Below, one piece after another: positions 34,853 through 44,701 of a DNA stretch of 64,000 bases (its first letter is position 1; every line of letters begins with the position of its first letter). Position numbers and translations under genes: made by a program. This DNA comes from Pedobacter sp. SYSU D00535 (GTDB lineage Bacteria > Bacteroidota > Bacteroidia > Sphingobacteriales > Sphingobacteriaceae): contig NZ_JAFEWD010000001.1 of assembly GCF_017355855.1 (NCBI RefSeq), positions 806,001-870,000 of the forward strand, given 5' to 3'. The notes below the pieces were generated by a model. It did no database searches, was not told where the DNA came from, and saw only the letters and a program-made list of their open reading frames with translations.

Positions 34853-36028
34853 ATGGAGATCATTTCAAAAGAAGAATTCACAGAACTTGCGAACTACCAA
34901 TCGGATGTTTGCATTAGCATATATATTCCTACTCATGCCGCGGGGATAGCGGTAAATGAACGCTACGACACCATTGTCTTCAAAAACAACGTCCAGCGAG
35001 CTAAAGTTGAGCTAAACGGAAAAGGAATTGACCCACGGGAAGTAGATACACTACTTGCGCCAGCCTTTGAACTGGTTCGAGACGAGGAGTTTTGGAATCA
35101 ACAGTTACAGGGATTAGCAGTATTTATTTCCAAAGGGTTTTTCAAAATCTTCAAACTACCACTAACGGTTAAAGAAGAACTGCTTGTTAACAGTTCCTTC
35201 CTTTTAACGCCACTATTACCGGTGATGGAAAGGCGGCATAAGTTCTACTTACTTGTCTTGAGCAAAAAAGACTGTAAGTTTTACGAATGCGACCAGTTTG
35301 AAATGAAAAAACTGGAAGTAGAGGGTCTGCCTTACAATATTGATGATGTAGTGCCTTTTGAACAAAAGGAACGTCGGCAAACTCATAGAAGAGCTGGTGC
35401 CGGAGCCGGCGGCGCAGCGATTGTAGGTGCAAACTTCCACGGGCATGGTACCGGGCTATCCGATGAAGAAGAATACCTGGAACAGTACTTTAAAGAAGTG
35501 GACCAAACGCTGTGGACTGAAGTACTGCATAATCAACATGTCCCGCTGGTTATTGCGGCAGTAGAATATGAAGCGGCCCTTTACCGCCAGATTTCGAATT
35601 ATAAGCATATCTCGGACGTAACGCTGACTGGAAACTACGAACACGAAGACAGACAGTCTATTTACCTGAAAGTTAAAGAACGCATGGCGCCGTACTTTAA
35701 GGAGTATGTAAATGACGCCCTGAAGAACTTTTATAACAACTCCACTACTCAATTGAGTTCTTCTGTTCCTTCAGAAGTAGTTCCGGCAGCTTATTATGCT
35801 CAGGTTTCTGACCTATTCGTCGAGAAAAACCAGCATCTCTGGGGAACGTTTAACGAAAAAGACAATGTGATTGAAATCCACGATGAGAAGCGGGAAGGCG
35901 ACGACTGCCTGATCAACAAAGCAATCATCAAAACGATTATGAATGGAGGAGAAGTTCACATGCTGGACAAAGAAAAAATGCCGGTAGACCAGTCTCCTAT
36001 AGCCGCCTTTTTAAGGTTTGCTATGTAG
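34853..36028 (+). CDS. baeRF-type protein (archaeo-eukaryotic release-factor fold)
   Basis: A 391-residue soluble protein of the bacterial archaeo-eukaryotic release factor families, probably family 7. The start has VCISIYIPTH, typical of the N-terminal domain. The middle carries YLLVLSKKDCKFYECDQFEM as in the eRF1-like domain 2, followed by a Gly-Ala-rich loop (AGAGAGGAAIVGANFHGHG). The C terminus has DCLINKAIIKTIMNGGEVHML. Proposed roles include ribosome rescue or stress-linked peptidyl-tRNA hydrolysis. No GGQ motif is seen. It is the last gene before a strong terminator. Confidence 0.8.
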   Translation: MEIISKEEFTELANYQSDVCISIYIPTHAAGIAVNERYDTIVFKNNVQRAKVELNGKGIDPREVDTLLAPAFELVRDEEFWNQQLQGLAVFISKGFFKIFKLPLTVKEELLVNSSFLLTPLLPVMERRHKFYLLVLSKKDCKFYECDQFEMKKLEVEGLPYNIDDVVPFEQKERRQTHRRAGAGAGGAAIVGANFHGHGTGLSDEEEYLEQYFKEVDQTLWTEVLHNQHVPLVIAAVEYEAALYRQISNYKHISDVTLTGNYEHEDRQSIYLKVKERMAPYFKEYVNDALKNFYNNSTTQLSSSVPSEVVPAAYYAQVSDLFVEKNQHLWGTFNEKDNVIEIHDEKREGDDCLINKAIIKTIMNGGEVHMLDKEKMPVDQSPIAAFLRFAM

Positions 36029-36052
36029 AAAGATCGTTCATGGCGAAAGCAG

Positions 36053-36086
36053 CCGCCCTTAAGGAGTTTCCTAAGGGCGGTTTTTT
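36053..36086 (+). terminator. Intrinsic terminator of the SDR-baeRF operon
   Basis: Stem CCGCCCTTA..GG / CC..TAAGGGCGG (one bulged A) with a 5-base loop, followed by TTTTTT on the plus strand. The tail touches the end of the convergent MFS gene. Confidence 0.85.
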
Positions 36087-37344
36087 ATTCCGCTACTTTT
36101 TGAGCTCTGGCAACGGTTACATTGCGCACATATTTATGAATCTGGTAAAGTGTAAAGATGCATACGGCCATGGTAAGCACCACAATGTAACCGACTGTAT
36201 CGTAGTATTGTAAAGGAGCGCCAGCGCGGGGTTGAAAAACGATTAAACCGGAAAGAACCGAAGCCACTCCTCCTGAAATTTGCTGCAGGGATGAATTTAT
36301 CCCCATAAAGGCTCCCCTGTCCTGAGGTTCCGGGACTGCCGAGGTTAACGCGGAAGATGAAATCATTCGGGAAGAAATACCTGCAAACATGAACGAATTA
36401 ATAACTATTACGACCCAAATGGGCGACACCGAGAGATTCGTGTAGAGTACCACGGTAATAGCTGCCAGCACAGAGCCGATCACAAACATTCTGAACTTTC
36501 CTATTTTATCACTCCACTTGCCGATAAAAGGGCCGGTAGTAATGGAGCAGATGCCGGTAACCAAGAATATCAGTGAGAGATTGGTTTCGGGAATGTGAAC
36601 GTTATGGACCAAAAAGGCGCTGCTAAAAGGCATCAACATAAAGCCTCCAATGGAGAGCAGACCGGTGGTAAGAAAGGCGATCGCATATGTTTTGTTGGTA
36701 AGGGTGTGTCCCATATGAAGAAAAGGACTCTTAGTAGTCCTGATTTTCAGATGGTCGTTCACGGGTTTCATCACCCTCCAGATCACTAATCCAACAATAA
36801 TGGAAACACCAACAATCAAGATAAACGGGGCATGCCAGTCAAATTTATCGGCAAGGTATAAACCTAAGGGAATTCCCAGCACCTGACTCGCCGCAAAAGC
36901 CATTTGAACCACTCCCATCACCCTTCCCCGAACTTGCAGTGCAAATAAGTCAGTGATGATGGCGAAAGAAATTGAAGAGATCACGCCTCCGAATAAACCA
37001 GTAATGATCCGGGCTATCAAGAGAAAATGATACGATGGAGCCAAGCCGCAAAGTACGGTGCCGATAATAAATCCGGTGTAAAAAAATAAGAGCAGCTTTT
37101 TCCGATCAAACCGGTCAGCAAAACCTGCAGCAAGTAGGCCCGATGCACCGGCACTGAAGGCATAAGCGGATACTACGAGTCCAAACTGAGAGGGTGTGAT
37201 GCTCATTTCGGTTAACAGATAAGCTCCCAAGGGGGAAAGTACCATAAAATCCAATACTATGGTAAACTGTAAAATTGCCAGTACCGCGACGATGAACTTC
37301 TGATAGGAGCTGAAATTTTCTTCCTTCTTTTGATTATTTTCCAT
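36085..37344 (-). CDS. MFS transporter
   Basis: A 419-residue inner-membrane transporter with 12 hydrophobic segments. The motif-A-like loop between helices 2 and 3 reads GFADRFDRKKLL, and the second half has GKWSDKIGKFRM. The start (NFSSYQKFIVAVLAILQFTIVLDFMVLSPLG) is typical of drug/sugar efflux members of the DHA1 group. Substrate unknown. The TetR gene lies 20 bases upstream on the same strand, so the pump and its regulator are one operon. Confidence 0.93.
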   Translation of the reverse strand: MENNQKKEENFSSYQKFIVAVLAILQFTIVLDFMVLSPLGAYLLTEMSITPSQFGLVVSAYAFSAGASGLLAAGFADRFDRKKLLLFFYTGFIIGTVLCGLAPSYHFLLIARIITGLFGGVISSISFAIITDLFALQVRGRVMGVVQMAFAASQVLGIPLGLYLADKFDWHAPFILIVGVSIIVGLVIWRVMKPVNDHLKIRTTKSPFLHMGHTLTNKTYAIAFLTTGLLSIGGFMLMPFSSAFLVHNVHIPETNLSLIFLVTGICSITTGPFIGKWSDKIGKFRMFVIGSVLAAITVVLYTNLSVSPIWVVIVINSFMFAGISSRMISSSALTSAVPEPQDRGAFMGINSSLQQISGGVASVLSGLIVFQPRAGAPLQYYDTVGYIVVLTMAVCIFTLYQIHKYVRNVTVARAQKVAE

Positions 37345-37364
37345 TAGATTTTTGTTAGAAACCT

Positions 37365-37958
37365 TTACGGTTTTAATGCTTTCAATACAAGTTCCAAAGC
37401 TTGCTGGAGCTTTTCCTCATCTAAAACAAATGTGGATGAAGGTGGCAGACCTCGCCCGCTAATGTGGTATTTAATTAGTTGATATAGTGGCGCGAAGGCA
37501 ATCGACCAGTAGACTTCAGGACTAACCCGCACCAATTCCTGCCGCTCTATATTTTTAGATAGAAACTCCCCCATTACTTTAGGGAAAAGATTGCCGGTTT
37601 GCTGCATTGCCTTCTCGAAATAGGGCGAATGCTTGATATGTTCCATAAAGCTTAAGCCGACAGGATGCTTCAAATAGTAGGCAACCCGGTTGTTCCACTG
37701 TACCTTTAAGCCCTCGGCGAAGTGCATGTCCGGATCAAAGTCTTTCAATGTCTCACGCGACATCTTCGTATGTTCTTCGATCACCAACTGGATAATCAGA
37801 TCATCGCGGTCTTTAAAATATATATAAAGAGTTGCTGGTGAAACGCCGGCGGCTTTTGCTAGTTTTTGCATGCTCAAACCTTCCAAACCTTCCCGCACAA
37901 TCATCTCCACTGCTTCCTGTCGGATCAATCCTTCTTTATGTTCATCTCTTGGTCGCAT
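37365..37958 (-). CDS. TetR-family transcriptional repressor
   Basis: A 197-residue TetR regulator. The HTH is LSMQKLAKAAGVSPATLYIYFKDRDDLI, followed by a helical ligand-binding domain. It very likely represses its own operon with the MFS gene, since a 15-bp inverted repeat with a TATATTTG promoter box inside lies 3 bases before its ATG. The inducing ligand is unknown, likely a toxic compound exported by the pump. Confidence 0.94.
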   Translation of the reverse strand: MRPRDEHKEGLIRQEAVEMIVREGLEGLSMQKLAKAAGVSPATLYIYFKDRDDLIIQLVIEEHTKMSRETLKDFDPDMHFAEGLKVQWNNRVAYYLKHPVGLSFMEHIKHSPYFEKAMQQTGNLFPKVMGEFLSKNIERQELVRVSPEVYWSIAFAPLYQLIKYHISGRGLPPSSTFVLDEEKLQQALELVLKALKP

Positions 37959-37961
37959 TTA

Positions 37962-37995
37962 CAAATATAAGTGAACGAACGTTCATTTATATTTG
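37962..37995. promoter_or_regulatory. TetR operator overlapping the tetR-MFS promoter
   Basis: Two 15-base arms (37962-37976 and 37981-37995) with one mismatch around a 4-base spacer; the core GTGAACGAACGTTCAT is typical of TetR operators. On the minus strand the left arm contains TATATTTG, a Bacteroidota -7 box, ending 3 bases before the tetR ATG, so bound repressor would cover the promoter. Confidence 0.85.
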
Positions 37996-38412
37996 TTTAT
38001 AAAATTTTGGGGATAGATAAAAGACAAAACAGAAATTCTCCGGCTGGAACTTCTACCTGAAAGGGGCGGAGGTTTCACACGTTCTGTCTACAGCTGGAAT
38101 TCAAAAGATTTCGTGAATCATGCAAGACCTTTGCAACAGCAAATTGAGCACGCCGTAACATTGTAAATATCTTCTGCATGCTTTAGTACGGCTCTTGAGT
38201 TTTCTGAGATCAATCCACTGATTCAATCAATATCTTAATCGACCAAGGGAATTTTGAAATTAAAACAGCAAAATAACGTCGGAGCTTATAAGTTTTAAAT
38301 TAAGGACAGGTCTCTTCTAGCGACGGCTGCGGGTTCAGGGAATACCCGCAACCGTCATGATGAGTATTTTCTATTATATCTTAGCGAACTCTAGTTTCTA
38401 GTGCAGCCAAAG
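37996..38412. other. Intergenic stretch with one imperfect hairpin
   Basis: About 420 bases without a recognised gene between the tetR operator and the end of the GH2 gene. The only structure is a 13-bp stem with one mismatch (38322-38334 / 38344-38356) near the GH2 3' end. Confidence 0.4.
38322..38356. terminator. Imperfect hairpin past the GH2 gene
   Basis: 13-bp stem with one mismatch (core TGCGGGT / ACCCGCA) and a 9-base loop, about 60 bases beyond the GH2 stop codon. No clear T-run follows on the minus strand, so it may be a stability hairpin rather than a true terminator. Confidence 0.4.
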
Positions 38413-40836
38413 TTATTTTGACGTAAGCTTTATTTCTCCGCTCCTGAGCCCTTTTCCTTCGACAGTAAGCCGAATATCACCAGGATTAGTATTTGACTGT
38501 ACGAGTACCACCAGCTTACCATTGAATAGTTTCATGGTAGGCAAATGAAATGGTTCGAGGGAGGTAGCATCGCCATTGCATGCCGCCCGGAACTTTCCGT
38601 TTCCGTTCACTTTAAACTTGAGCTGCTCATTTACGGTAGGACAAGGGTTTCCTTTTTCATCTACTACAGAGACAGTAACGAACGAGATGTCCTTACCGTC
38701 AGCATCGATGGTCGTCCGATCGGCCTCAAGTACCAGGCGGGACGGTTTTTCCGCGGTGACAATAGTCTTTTCGGCCGCTGGTTTTCCGTTTTTATCAAAG
38801 GCAACCACCTTAACCGTCCCCGGCTCATATTTCACATCCATCCACATCAAGCGATAGCGACTCTGAGGGGAGGAATCGTTCTTTTTCTGCACTCCCATGC
38901 TCTTTCCATTTATAAAGAGCTCTGCACTGTCAAAATTAGTGTAGACAAACACAGGCGTGGTCTGACCTTCCCTTCCCGCCCAGTTCCAGTGCGGCAGAAT
39001 ATGCAATGTATTGTCGGAGGTATTCCACCTGCTGCGATAGAGATAGTAGCGATCTTTAGGTAAGCCTGCAAGGTCGTTGATACCAAAATAAGAGCTACGC
39101 GAAGGCCAGAATTCATCGTAAGGGGTCGGTTCTCCTAAATAATCGAACCCCGTCCAAACGAACTCTCCTATTACCCACGGTTTAGTATCCTGAAGTATAA
39201 AATCATCTTCTGGTAAGTTTGACCAGCTGCAGTATTCCAGGTCGTAAGATGAGCACTGGTGATCGTCGTATGTCTTCGAGATTGCCTTTACCACCGGGAA
39301 TTTATATACTCCTCTTGAGCTAACGGTTGACGCTGTTTCAGATCCTAAGATAAACCCCTGAGGAAACTGTTTGAAGGCTTCCTCATACAAATGAGTACGA
39401 TAATTTAGTCCGGGAACATCGAGTATCGCTCCAAAACCTGATGCCATAGTAGCTTTCACCTGATCCATACCCACGGTAACCGGCCGGGTAGGATCTTCCC
39501 GATGAAAAATATCCTGCAGCCATTTTGCTCTTTTTACACCTTCTGAGCCATGCTGATCAGGAACCTCATTCCCAGAACTCCACATTACAATAGAGGGATG
39601 GTTGCGGGTAGCATGGATCAGATTGACCACATCCTTTTCAGCATCTGTATTGAAGAAACGGTTGTACCCGTTTTTAACTTTAGGCCGTGCCCACTCATCA
39701 AAGGTTTCTGCCAGAAACATAAAGCCCATCTCATCGGCCAGTTCCAGTTGTTCAAGCGAAGGCATATTGTGAGAACTGCGGATGGCGTCACAACCCATGT
39801 CTTTTAAAATTCGCAGCTGTCGCCTGAGTGCAGCTACATTGATAGCCGAACCAAGCGGCCCCAGATCGTGGTGCAGACATACTCCTTTGAACTTTCGTAC
39901 TTTTCCATTGAGGCTAAAACCAGTACCCGGCTTATAACTAATCTCTCTTATTCCGAAGCGGGTGGTCGTCTCGTCCTTTAATACACTACCCTGATACAAA
40001 CGGGTTATTGCTTTGTAGAGATAGGGCGTTTCAGGGCTCCATAATTGTGGATTGGAAACTGGGATGTTCTGTTCAAATTCTTTTCCGAAGCGGGTTTGGC
40101 TTTCATTCCGGGCTACCGTGTCACCTTCCGCATTGACAATAAGCGTTTGCAACCTCAGGTTATCTCCCGTCACCTTCGTTTTAACATTCACCTTCGCCAG
40201 ATCAGCGGAGATGTAAGGAGTTGTGATATACGTCCCCCACTGGTCTATGCTCTCCGCGTTTTTCACGATCAGGCTTACCTTTCTGTAAAGTCCCGCCCCG
40301 GGATACCAGCGTGACGACTGCCCCTGGTTGGATAGTTGCACCGCAAGTGTGTTCTTTTTACCCGACTGAATCGCATTGGTGATGTCGAAATAAAAGTAAT
40401 TGTATCCGTAGTTCCACTCTCCTACCTTCTGCCCATTAACATACACCCTGGGCTCGCTCATTGCGCCTTCAAAAAGGATCAATACTTTTTGTCCAGCCTT
40501 ATAATCAGGCACCTCGAAATGATTTCTGTACCAGCCCTCCCCAATGTAAGGCAGCGCTCCTGTTCTTCCCGTTTTTTCACTTGCCACCTTTTCACCGTTC
40601 TGAACAATGGCTACTACCTGCTTATCAATCTCCTTATCAAAAGGTCCGTAAATGGCCCAATCGTGGGGCACTGTTACATTCTGCCAGCCCTTGTCGTTGA
40701 ATTGTACTTGATGGGCACCATCTGCCTTTCCCTTGTAGAACTTCCAGCCCTTTGAGAGCTCTATTGTCGAGCGGGTTTGGGCGAAACTAATACTGGCTAA
40801 AAGGATTGAAATAGATAATAAAATTAATTTTCTCAT
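38413..40836 (-). CDS. Glycoside hydrolase family 2 (beta-galactosidase-like), secreted
   Basis: A secreted enzyme of 807 residues read from the ATG giving MRKLILLSISILLASISFAQ. The frame runs 61 codons further upstream, but that part is not signal-peptide-like. The GH2 sugar-binding domain follows (WKFYKGKADGAHQVQFND, VTVPHDWA), then the immunoglobulin-like domain and the catalytic barrel with the acid/base Glu in NHPSIVMWSSGNEVPDQ. The likely nucleophile Glu is in ILGSETAST. A DUF4982-type and a further Ig-like domain end the protein. It should remove terminal beta-galactose. The divergent GH53 galactanase gene supports a galactan role. Confidence 0.9.
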   Translation of the reverse strand: MRKLILLSISILLASISFAQTRSTIELSKGWKFYKGKADGAHQVQFNDKGWQNVTVPHDWAIYGPFDKEIDKQVVAIVQNGEKVASEKTGRTGALPYIGEGWYRNHFEVPDYKAGQKVLILFEGAMSEPRVYVNGQKVGEWNYGYNYFYFDITNAIQSGKKNTLAVQLSNQGQSSRWYPGAGLYRKVSLIVKNAESIDQWGTYITTPYISADLAKVNVKTKVTGDNLRLQTLIVNAEGDTVARNESQTRFGKEFEQNIPVSNPQLWSPETPYLYKAITRLYQGSVLKDETTTRFGIREISYKPGTGFSLNGKVRKFKGVCLHHDLGPLGSAINVAALRRQLRILKDMGCDAIRSSHNMPSLEQLELADEMGFMFLAETFDEWARPKVKNGYNRFFNTDAEKDVVNLIHATRNHPSIVMWSSGNEVPDQHGSEGVKRAKWLQDIFHREDPTRPVTVGMDQVKATMASGFGAILDVPGLNYRTHLYEEAFKQFPQGFILGSETASTVSSRGVYKFPVVKAISKTYDDHQCSSYDLEYCSWSNLPEDDFILQDTKPWVIGEFVWTGFDYLGEPTPYDEFWPSRSSYFGINDLAGLPKDRYYLYRSRWNTSDNTLHILPHWNWAGREGQTTPVFVYTNFDSAELFINGKSMGVQKKNDSSPQSRYRLMWMDVKYEPGTVKVVAFDKNGKPAAEKTIVTAEKPSRLVLEADRTTIDADGKDISFVTVSVVDEKGNPCPTVNEQLKFKVNGNGKFRAACNGDATSLEPFHLPTMKLFNGKLVVLVQSNTNPGDIRLTVEGKGLRSGEIKLTSK

Positions 40837-41313
40837 CTGGAGTCTGAGTGCGCTTCTTTCGAGCGTGTCTAAATTATTCATTAAAGTAATACCTTTCATT
40901 TTTAAACCGAATTTCTCCTGCATAAATCCGACGTTTAAGAGCCACCGTTTGATCCGCAGTAAAATCCTTTTCGTTCCATAGACCTTTACCCGAGGCCATC
41001 TCTTTAGCACTTTCTTCACTAATCCTTAAATTGAAGTATTCGTGTAGTGGTTTACTAATTAGTCTTGGTTGCGGAAGTCAGTAATAGATAAGCTTACCTT
41101 TTCCTACACCAAAAGAACGCATCATAGCTTACACATATTTGTCCTATTTATTATATTTTTTATCCTATTGTTCTTTTATACGAAGAGACAGGGATTACAT
41201 GAAAGATGGTGAGAAAAAACCTCTTATGTTTGTTAGACTAAAGACCCTTTTGGGAAAAGATGCAAAGAGGGAGTCCGCTTAAATAATCATATAAACCAAA
41301 ATTATAATCGCCA
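40837..41313. other. Divergent control region between the GH2 and GH53 genes
   Basis: About 480 bases between two galactan-type hydrolase genes facing apart. It should hold both promoters. The strand of the GH2 gene is open through the first 180 bases (to 41019) but does not look like coding sequence. No clear operator or regulator site is recognised. Confidence 0.4.
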
Positions 41314-42693
41314 ATGCACCATGTATTTAAATTGCTGATAGGCTCCTCAATGGCGCTTATCTTCACGTTGCCAGAACTAAAAGCTCAAAGCACAAAGCCG
41401 GTTGAAGTACAGGTAACGCCGTACAAAACCACCATGCTGGCAAACGGTAAGGATGAACTACTATTGACAGCCAAGATGATAGACGCCAAAGGGAATGTGG
41501 TTGAAGGGATATCCAGGTCTGTTACTTACAAATTGATTGGTGGAGCCAATATCGTAAGTATCAATGGTGCAAATCCTCAAAATTACCGCAAAACGGATAG
41601 TACCTGGCAAACCGACTTGAGCGGAATCAGTCGCATTATTATAAGAGCCGGGGCAGTACGGGAGAATATTAAATTTGAGGCGAAGGTCGATAGCCTTACC
41701 TTAGGAGCCACTGAAATTCATACGATTCAACCAGGCAAACCCCATAAGGTGACTAATGCCAAATACAAAGCCAAAACGATCAAGGACAAGATTTTAGGGG
41801 CGGACATTTCCTTTCTGCCGCAGCTGGAAGCACGGGGCATGAAATTTACAGATCAGGGTGCGGAAAAAGATGCTATTCAGCTATTAAAAGAACATGGTTT
41901 TAATTACATCCGTCTTCGGATATTTAACAATCCGGCCCAACCAAAAGGCTACTCTCCCAACCGTGGATTTTGCGACTTAGAGCATACCAAACAGATGGCC
42001 AAGCGAGTGAAGGCAGCCGGAATGAAATTTCTGCTTGACTTTCATTACAGCGATTACTGGGCTGACCCGCAACAGCAGAATAAGCCGGCTGCCTGGGTGG
42101 GCAAAGACTTTAGCTCGCTCAAAGACTCTGTTGAAACCTACACCCGGTACGTAATGCAGCAACTGAAGGATCAGGGAACGGAACCTGACATGGTTCAGAT
42201 CGGAAATGAAATTAACCACGGCATGATCTGGCCGGATGGACATGTGAACAACCTGGATAGCCTGGCCCAGCTATTTTATGCAGGATTCAAAGGAGTAAAA
42301 GCCGTAAGTCCAAAAGCAGCCATCATGCTTCATGTCGCACTAGGTGGGCAAATCGAGGAGTCAGAGTTTTTTTACGACGCTATGCACAAGCGCAACGTTC
42401 CCTATGACATTATTGGTCTTTCCTATTACCCCAAATGGCATGGAACCCTGGAAGACCTTACGACTAATATTGCGGGGCTGTCAAAGAAATACAACAAGCA
42501 GATCATGGTGGCTGAATACACCCACCTGAAAAAGGAGGTGAACGATATTGCATTTAATGTCCCCGGTGGCAAAGGCGTGGGTACTTTTATCTGGGAACCC
42601 TTGAATACCTGGGAAGCCGTTTTCGACCGCTCTGGCAAGTCGAATGAGCTGCTGGATGTCTACCCGGAAATTGCTGAAAAATATCTGAAGTAA
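41314..42693 (+). CDS. Arabinogalactan endo-beta-1,4-galactanase (GH53)
   Basis: A secreted 459-residue enzyme. Signal peptide residues are about 1-24. An Ig-like domain (25-125) with AKMIDAKGNVVEGISRSVTY precedes the GH53 barrel from about 150 (LGADISFLPQLEARG). Catalytic Glu residues appear in QIGNEINHGMIWP (acid/base) and MVAEYTHLKK (nucleophile), and LRIFNNP and HYSDYWADPQQQNKP match the family. It cuts inside beta-1,4-galactan chains. It ends near a bidirectional hairpin shared with the convergent GH43-like gene. Confidence 0.94.
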   Translation: MHHVFKLLIGSSMALIFTLPELKAQSTKPVEVQVTPYKTTMLANGKDELLLTAKMIDAKGNVVEGISRSVTYKLIGGANIVSINGANPQNYRKTDSTWQTDLSGISRIIIRAGAVRENIKFEAKVDSLTLGATEIHTIQPGKPHKVTNAKYKAKTIKDKILGADISFLPQLEARGMKFTDQGAEKDAIQLLKEHGFNYIRLRIFNNPAQPKGYSPNRGFCDLEHTKQMAKRVKAAGMKFLLDFHYSDYWADPQQQNKPAAWVGKDFSSLKDSVETYTRYVMQQLKDQGTEPDMVQIGNEINHGMIWPDGHVNNLDSLAQLFYAGFKGVKAVSPKAAIMLHVALGGQIEESEFFYDAMHKRNVPYDIIGLSYYPKWHGTLEDLTTNIAGLSKKYNKQIMVAEYTHLKKEVNDIAFNVPGGKGVGTFIWEPLNTWEAVFDRSGKSNELLDVYPEIAEKYLK

Positions 42694-42822
42694 GCGAACA
42701 TCGCCCCGCCCGCGTAGACGAATCTGGGACATAGGACCGTCGGCAGACGATGGACAACCAGCAGGAAAACAAACGAGTCTGACAGGGGCAACAGTATTCC
42801 TCCGAGCTTGGAAAAGTATGAC
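42694..42822. other. Short gap after the GH53 gene, no gene seen
   Basis: About 130 bases before the terminator hairpin. Nothing recognised. Confidence 0.3.
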
Positions 42823-42865
42823 AAAATCCGAAAGCGCTGACCGGCTATCAGCGCTTTCGGATTTT
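42823..42865. terminator. 18-bp perfect hairpin between convergent genes
   Basis: Perfect 18-base arms (42823-42840 and 42848-42865) with a 7-base loop. The arms end in TTTT on each strand, so it can end both the GH53 and the GH43-like transcripts. Confidence 0.8.
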
Positions 42866-42974
42866 AATAAGGTCTTGAAGTCTCCCAAGCCCCCGCGTCT
42901 GCTTCAGCTATCGCGCAAGCAAAGCGTTTATCGGGAAAAGCATTTCGTCCTATTGTTCTAAAACGAATGCTACC

Positions 42975-44582
42975 TCATCTACCTGGCACGCAGCCCCCTG
43001 CTTTACCATCTGCCCGGAAGCCTATTTCTACTTTCCCATTTTTCACCGGAATCTTTTTTAGCTCAACCGTTTTCCACTTCGGATTTTCTCCTTTTACTTT
43101 ATGTGCCAGCCGTTTTCCCGCGCTTACGGCGTACATTTCCAACTTGGAGAAGTTACCAGTGTTTCGGATAGATGCTTTTAACGTGTAGAAGCCGTCCTTC
43201 AACTGCACGTACGGAGATGAACTGATCACCTGCGAAACATTTCGTTCAAACGGAACTTTGTCGCTGATATTCAAACTTCGCTCACCGATGACTATTTTCC
43301 TGTCCTCCTCAGAGTTTTCATAGTTAAGTGTAGGGGAGCTTAGCGAGTCGAGGGAAATCGTGTTTCCCTTAAGTACGGCGGTTTCCCACCCGATCATGTA
43401 TGTTTGCACCGGTTTAACCGGACTAGGCATTCTTTTACGGTCTGCTTCAAAGCTCCCGTTCTTTACCCAATTATTGTCGGCAGCAACGTCCCACTCCCCT
43501 GTTTTAGCATCGAGATTCCATGATCCTAACGAATTGAAATAAGGCTTTATTCCGTTAAAAGACAACGGAACCCACTGATTGTATCCCAAGCCGTTCCCAG
43601 CAAAGTCAGACCATCTATCTCCGCAGTAAACTACGGTCTCCTGCTTAGTACCTCGTAGCGTGACAAAAAAACCAGTCTGAGTAACATGAGCATAATCATC
43701 AGAAGCACCGTCCATCACCAGCATATTATTACGTGGCTCATAGGGTCCACGAATATCGTCTGCTACCAGGTAATATGCTAACGAGGCATCCCACCCATAA
43801 AGATTGGAGGCGGCCATGTAATACCTCCCCTTATATTTAAACATGCAGTTCCCTTCGCGGCCTGCACCTTCATAGATTTTGACACAGTCGAGCAAATCCA
43901 CCTTACCGTCCTTAACGCCGATCTCCGATACATAGATCTTGTTCCTTCCCCGACCGTACGAATAGATTAGGTACGACTTCCCGCTGTCTTCGTCTGTAAA
44001 AACAGTTTGATCACCGGTATTCGGCGTCCCAATCCGATCCTGCATACTTATTTTCTGATGCCACTTGAAAGGACCGGCAGGATGATCAGAAACAGCTATA
44101 AGTACTTGATTACCTTGCTGGTTACCGTGCTGTACAAACATGGCGTACTGGTTGATCTCTTTTATATAGGCCACGCCCAAGCGTCCTACCCAAAAAGCTC
44201 TGCCCTGCTCGTCAGCGACAGCCTTCGTCAGGGCGTCAGATTCAAAAGTCCAGTTCACCAAATCTGTAGAGGTATAACAAGTAACTGACTCGAAACCGGT
44301 TCCCGGGTAGGTTTTGTTTGGGGAAGCACGGTATACTTCAGCTCCCCGATAATGCGCTCCGTACCAGTAATATTTCTTCTGACCTGTTTTCGGATCTTTA
44401 AATGTAAAGATCCCTCCTCCCTGACTGTAGATGGGGCTTCCGTCCTTGGTATTCCAAAATACATCGTTCTTGATGTTCAGCTTTTGAGCCTTGCTTTTGT
44501 CAGCAAAAGTGATAGTCAACAGAAAGGTGACCAGAAAAAATAGACTTCGTTTGATAAGTAAACGTTTCGGATATAAATGCAT
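42975..44582 (-). pseudogene. GH43-like exo-galactanase with a C-terminal frameshift
   Basis: A secreted glycoside hydrolase similar to GH43 subfamily-24-type exo-beta-1,3-galactanases: signal peptide, FWNTKDGSPIYSQGGGIF, RGAEVYRASPN, TSTDLVNWTFE and YKGRYYMAASNLYGWDAS, then a beta-sandwich module. The reading ends at base 42975 with GKAGGCVPGR. If one G is removed from the GGGGG run (bases 42994-42998), the frame continues as GKAGAACQVDEVAFVLEQ to a stop at 42950. That is the kind of end expected for the family. So the C terminus is lost by a 1-base shift in a homopolymer, real or a sequencing error. All catalytic parts lie upstream of it, so the enzyme may still work. Confidence 0.82.
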
Positions 44583-44701
44583 GTGTAGAAATTGAATAGT
44601 TATATATCTAAGGAGTGTTAGTTACTCGACGATCAGCTACTAAGTTGAGGGAAAAAAGGAGTAACGTTGATCTTATAGATTGCGTTATTGCTCCTGTTTC
44701 T

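Noticed and set aside
38545-39063. 172-residue plus-strand frame opposite the GH2 gene
   Set aside because: It is the antisense shadow of a well-supported enzyme and lacks any motif.
40837-41019. Longer GH2 N terminus of 61 residues
   Set aside because: The internal ATG gives a clear signal peptide; the extension is basic and not protein-like.
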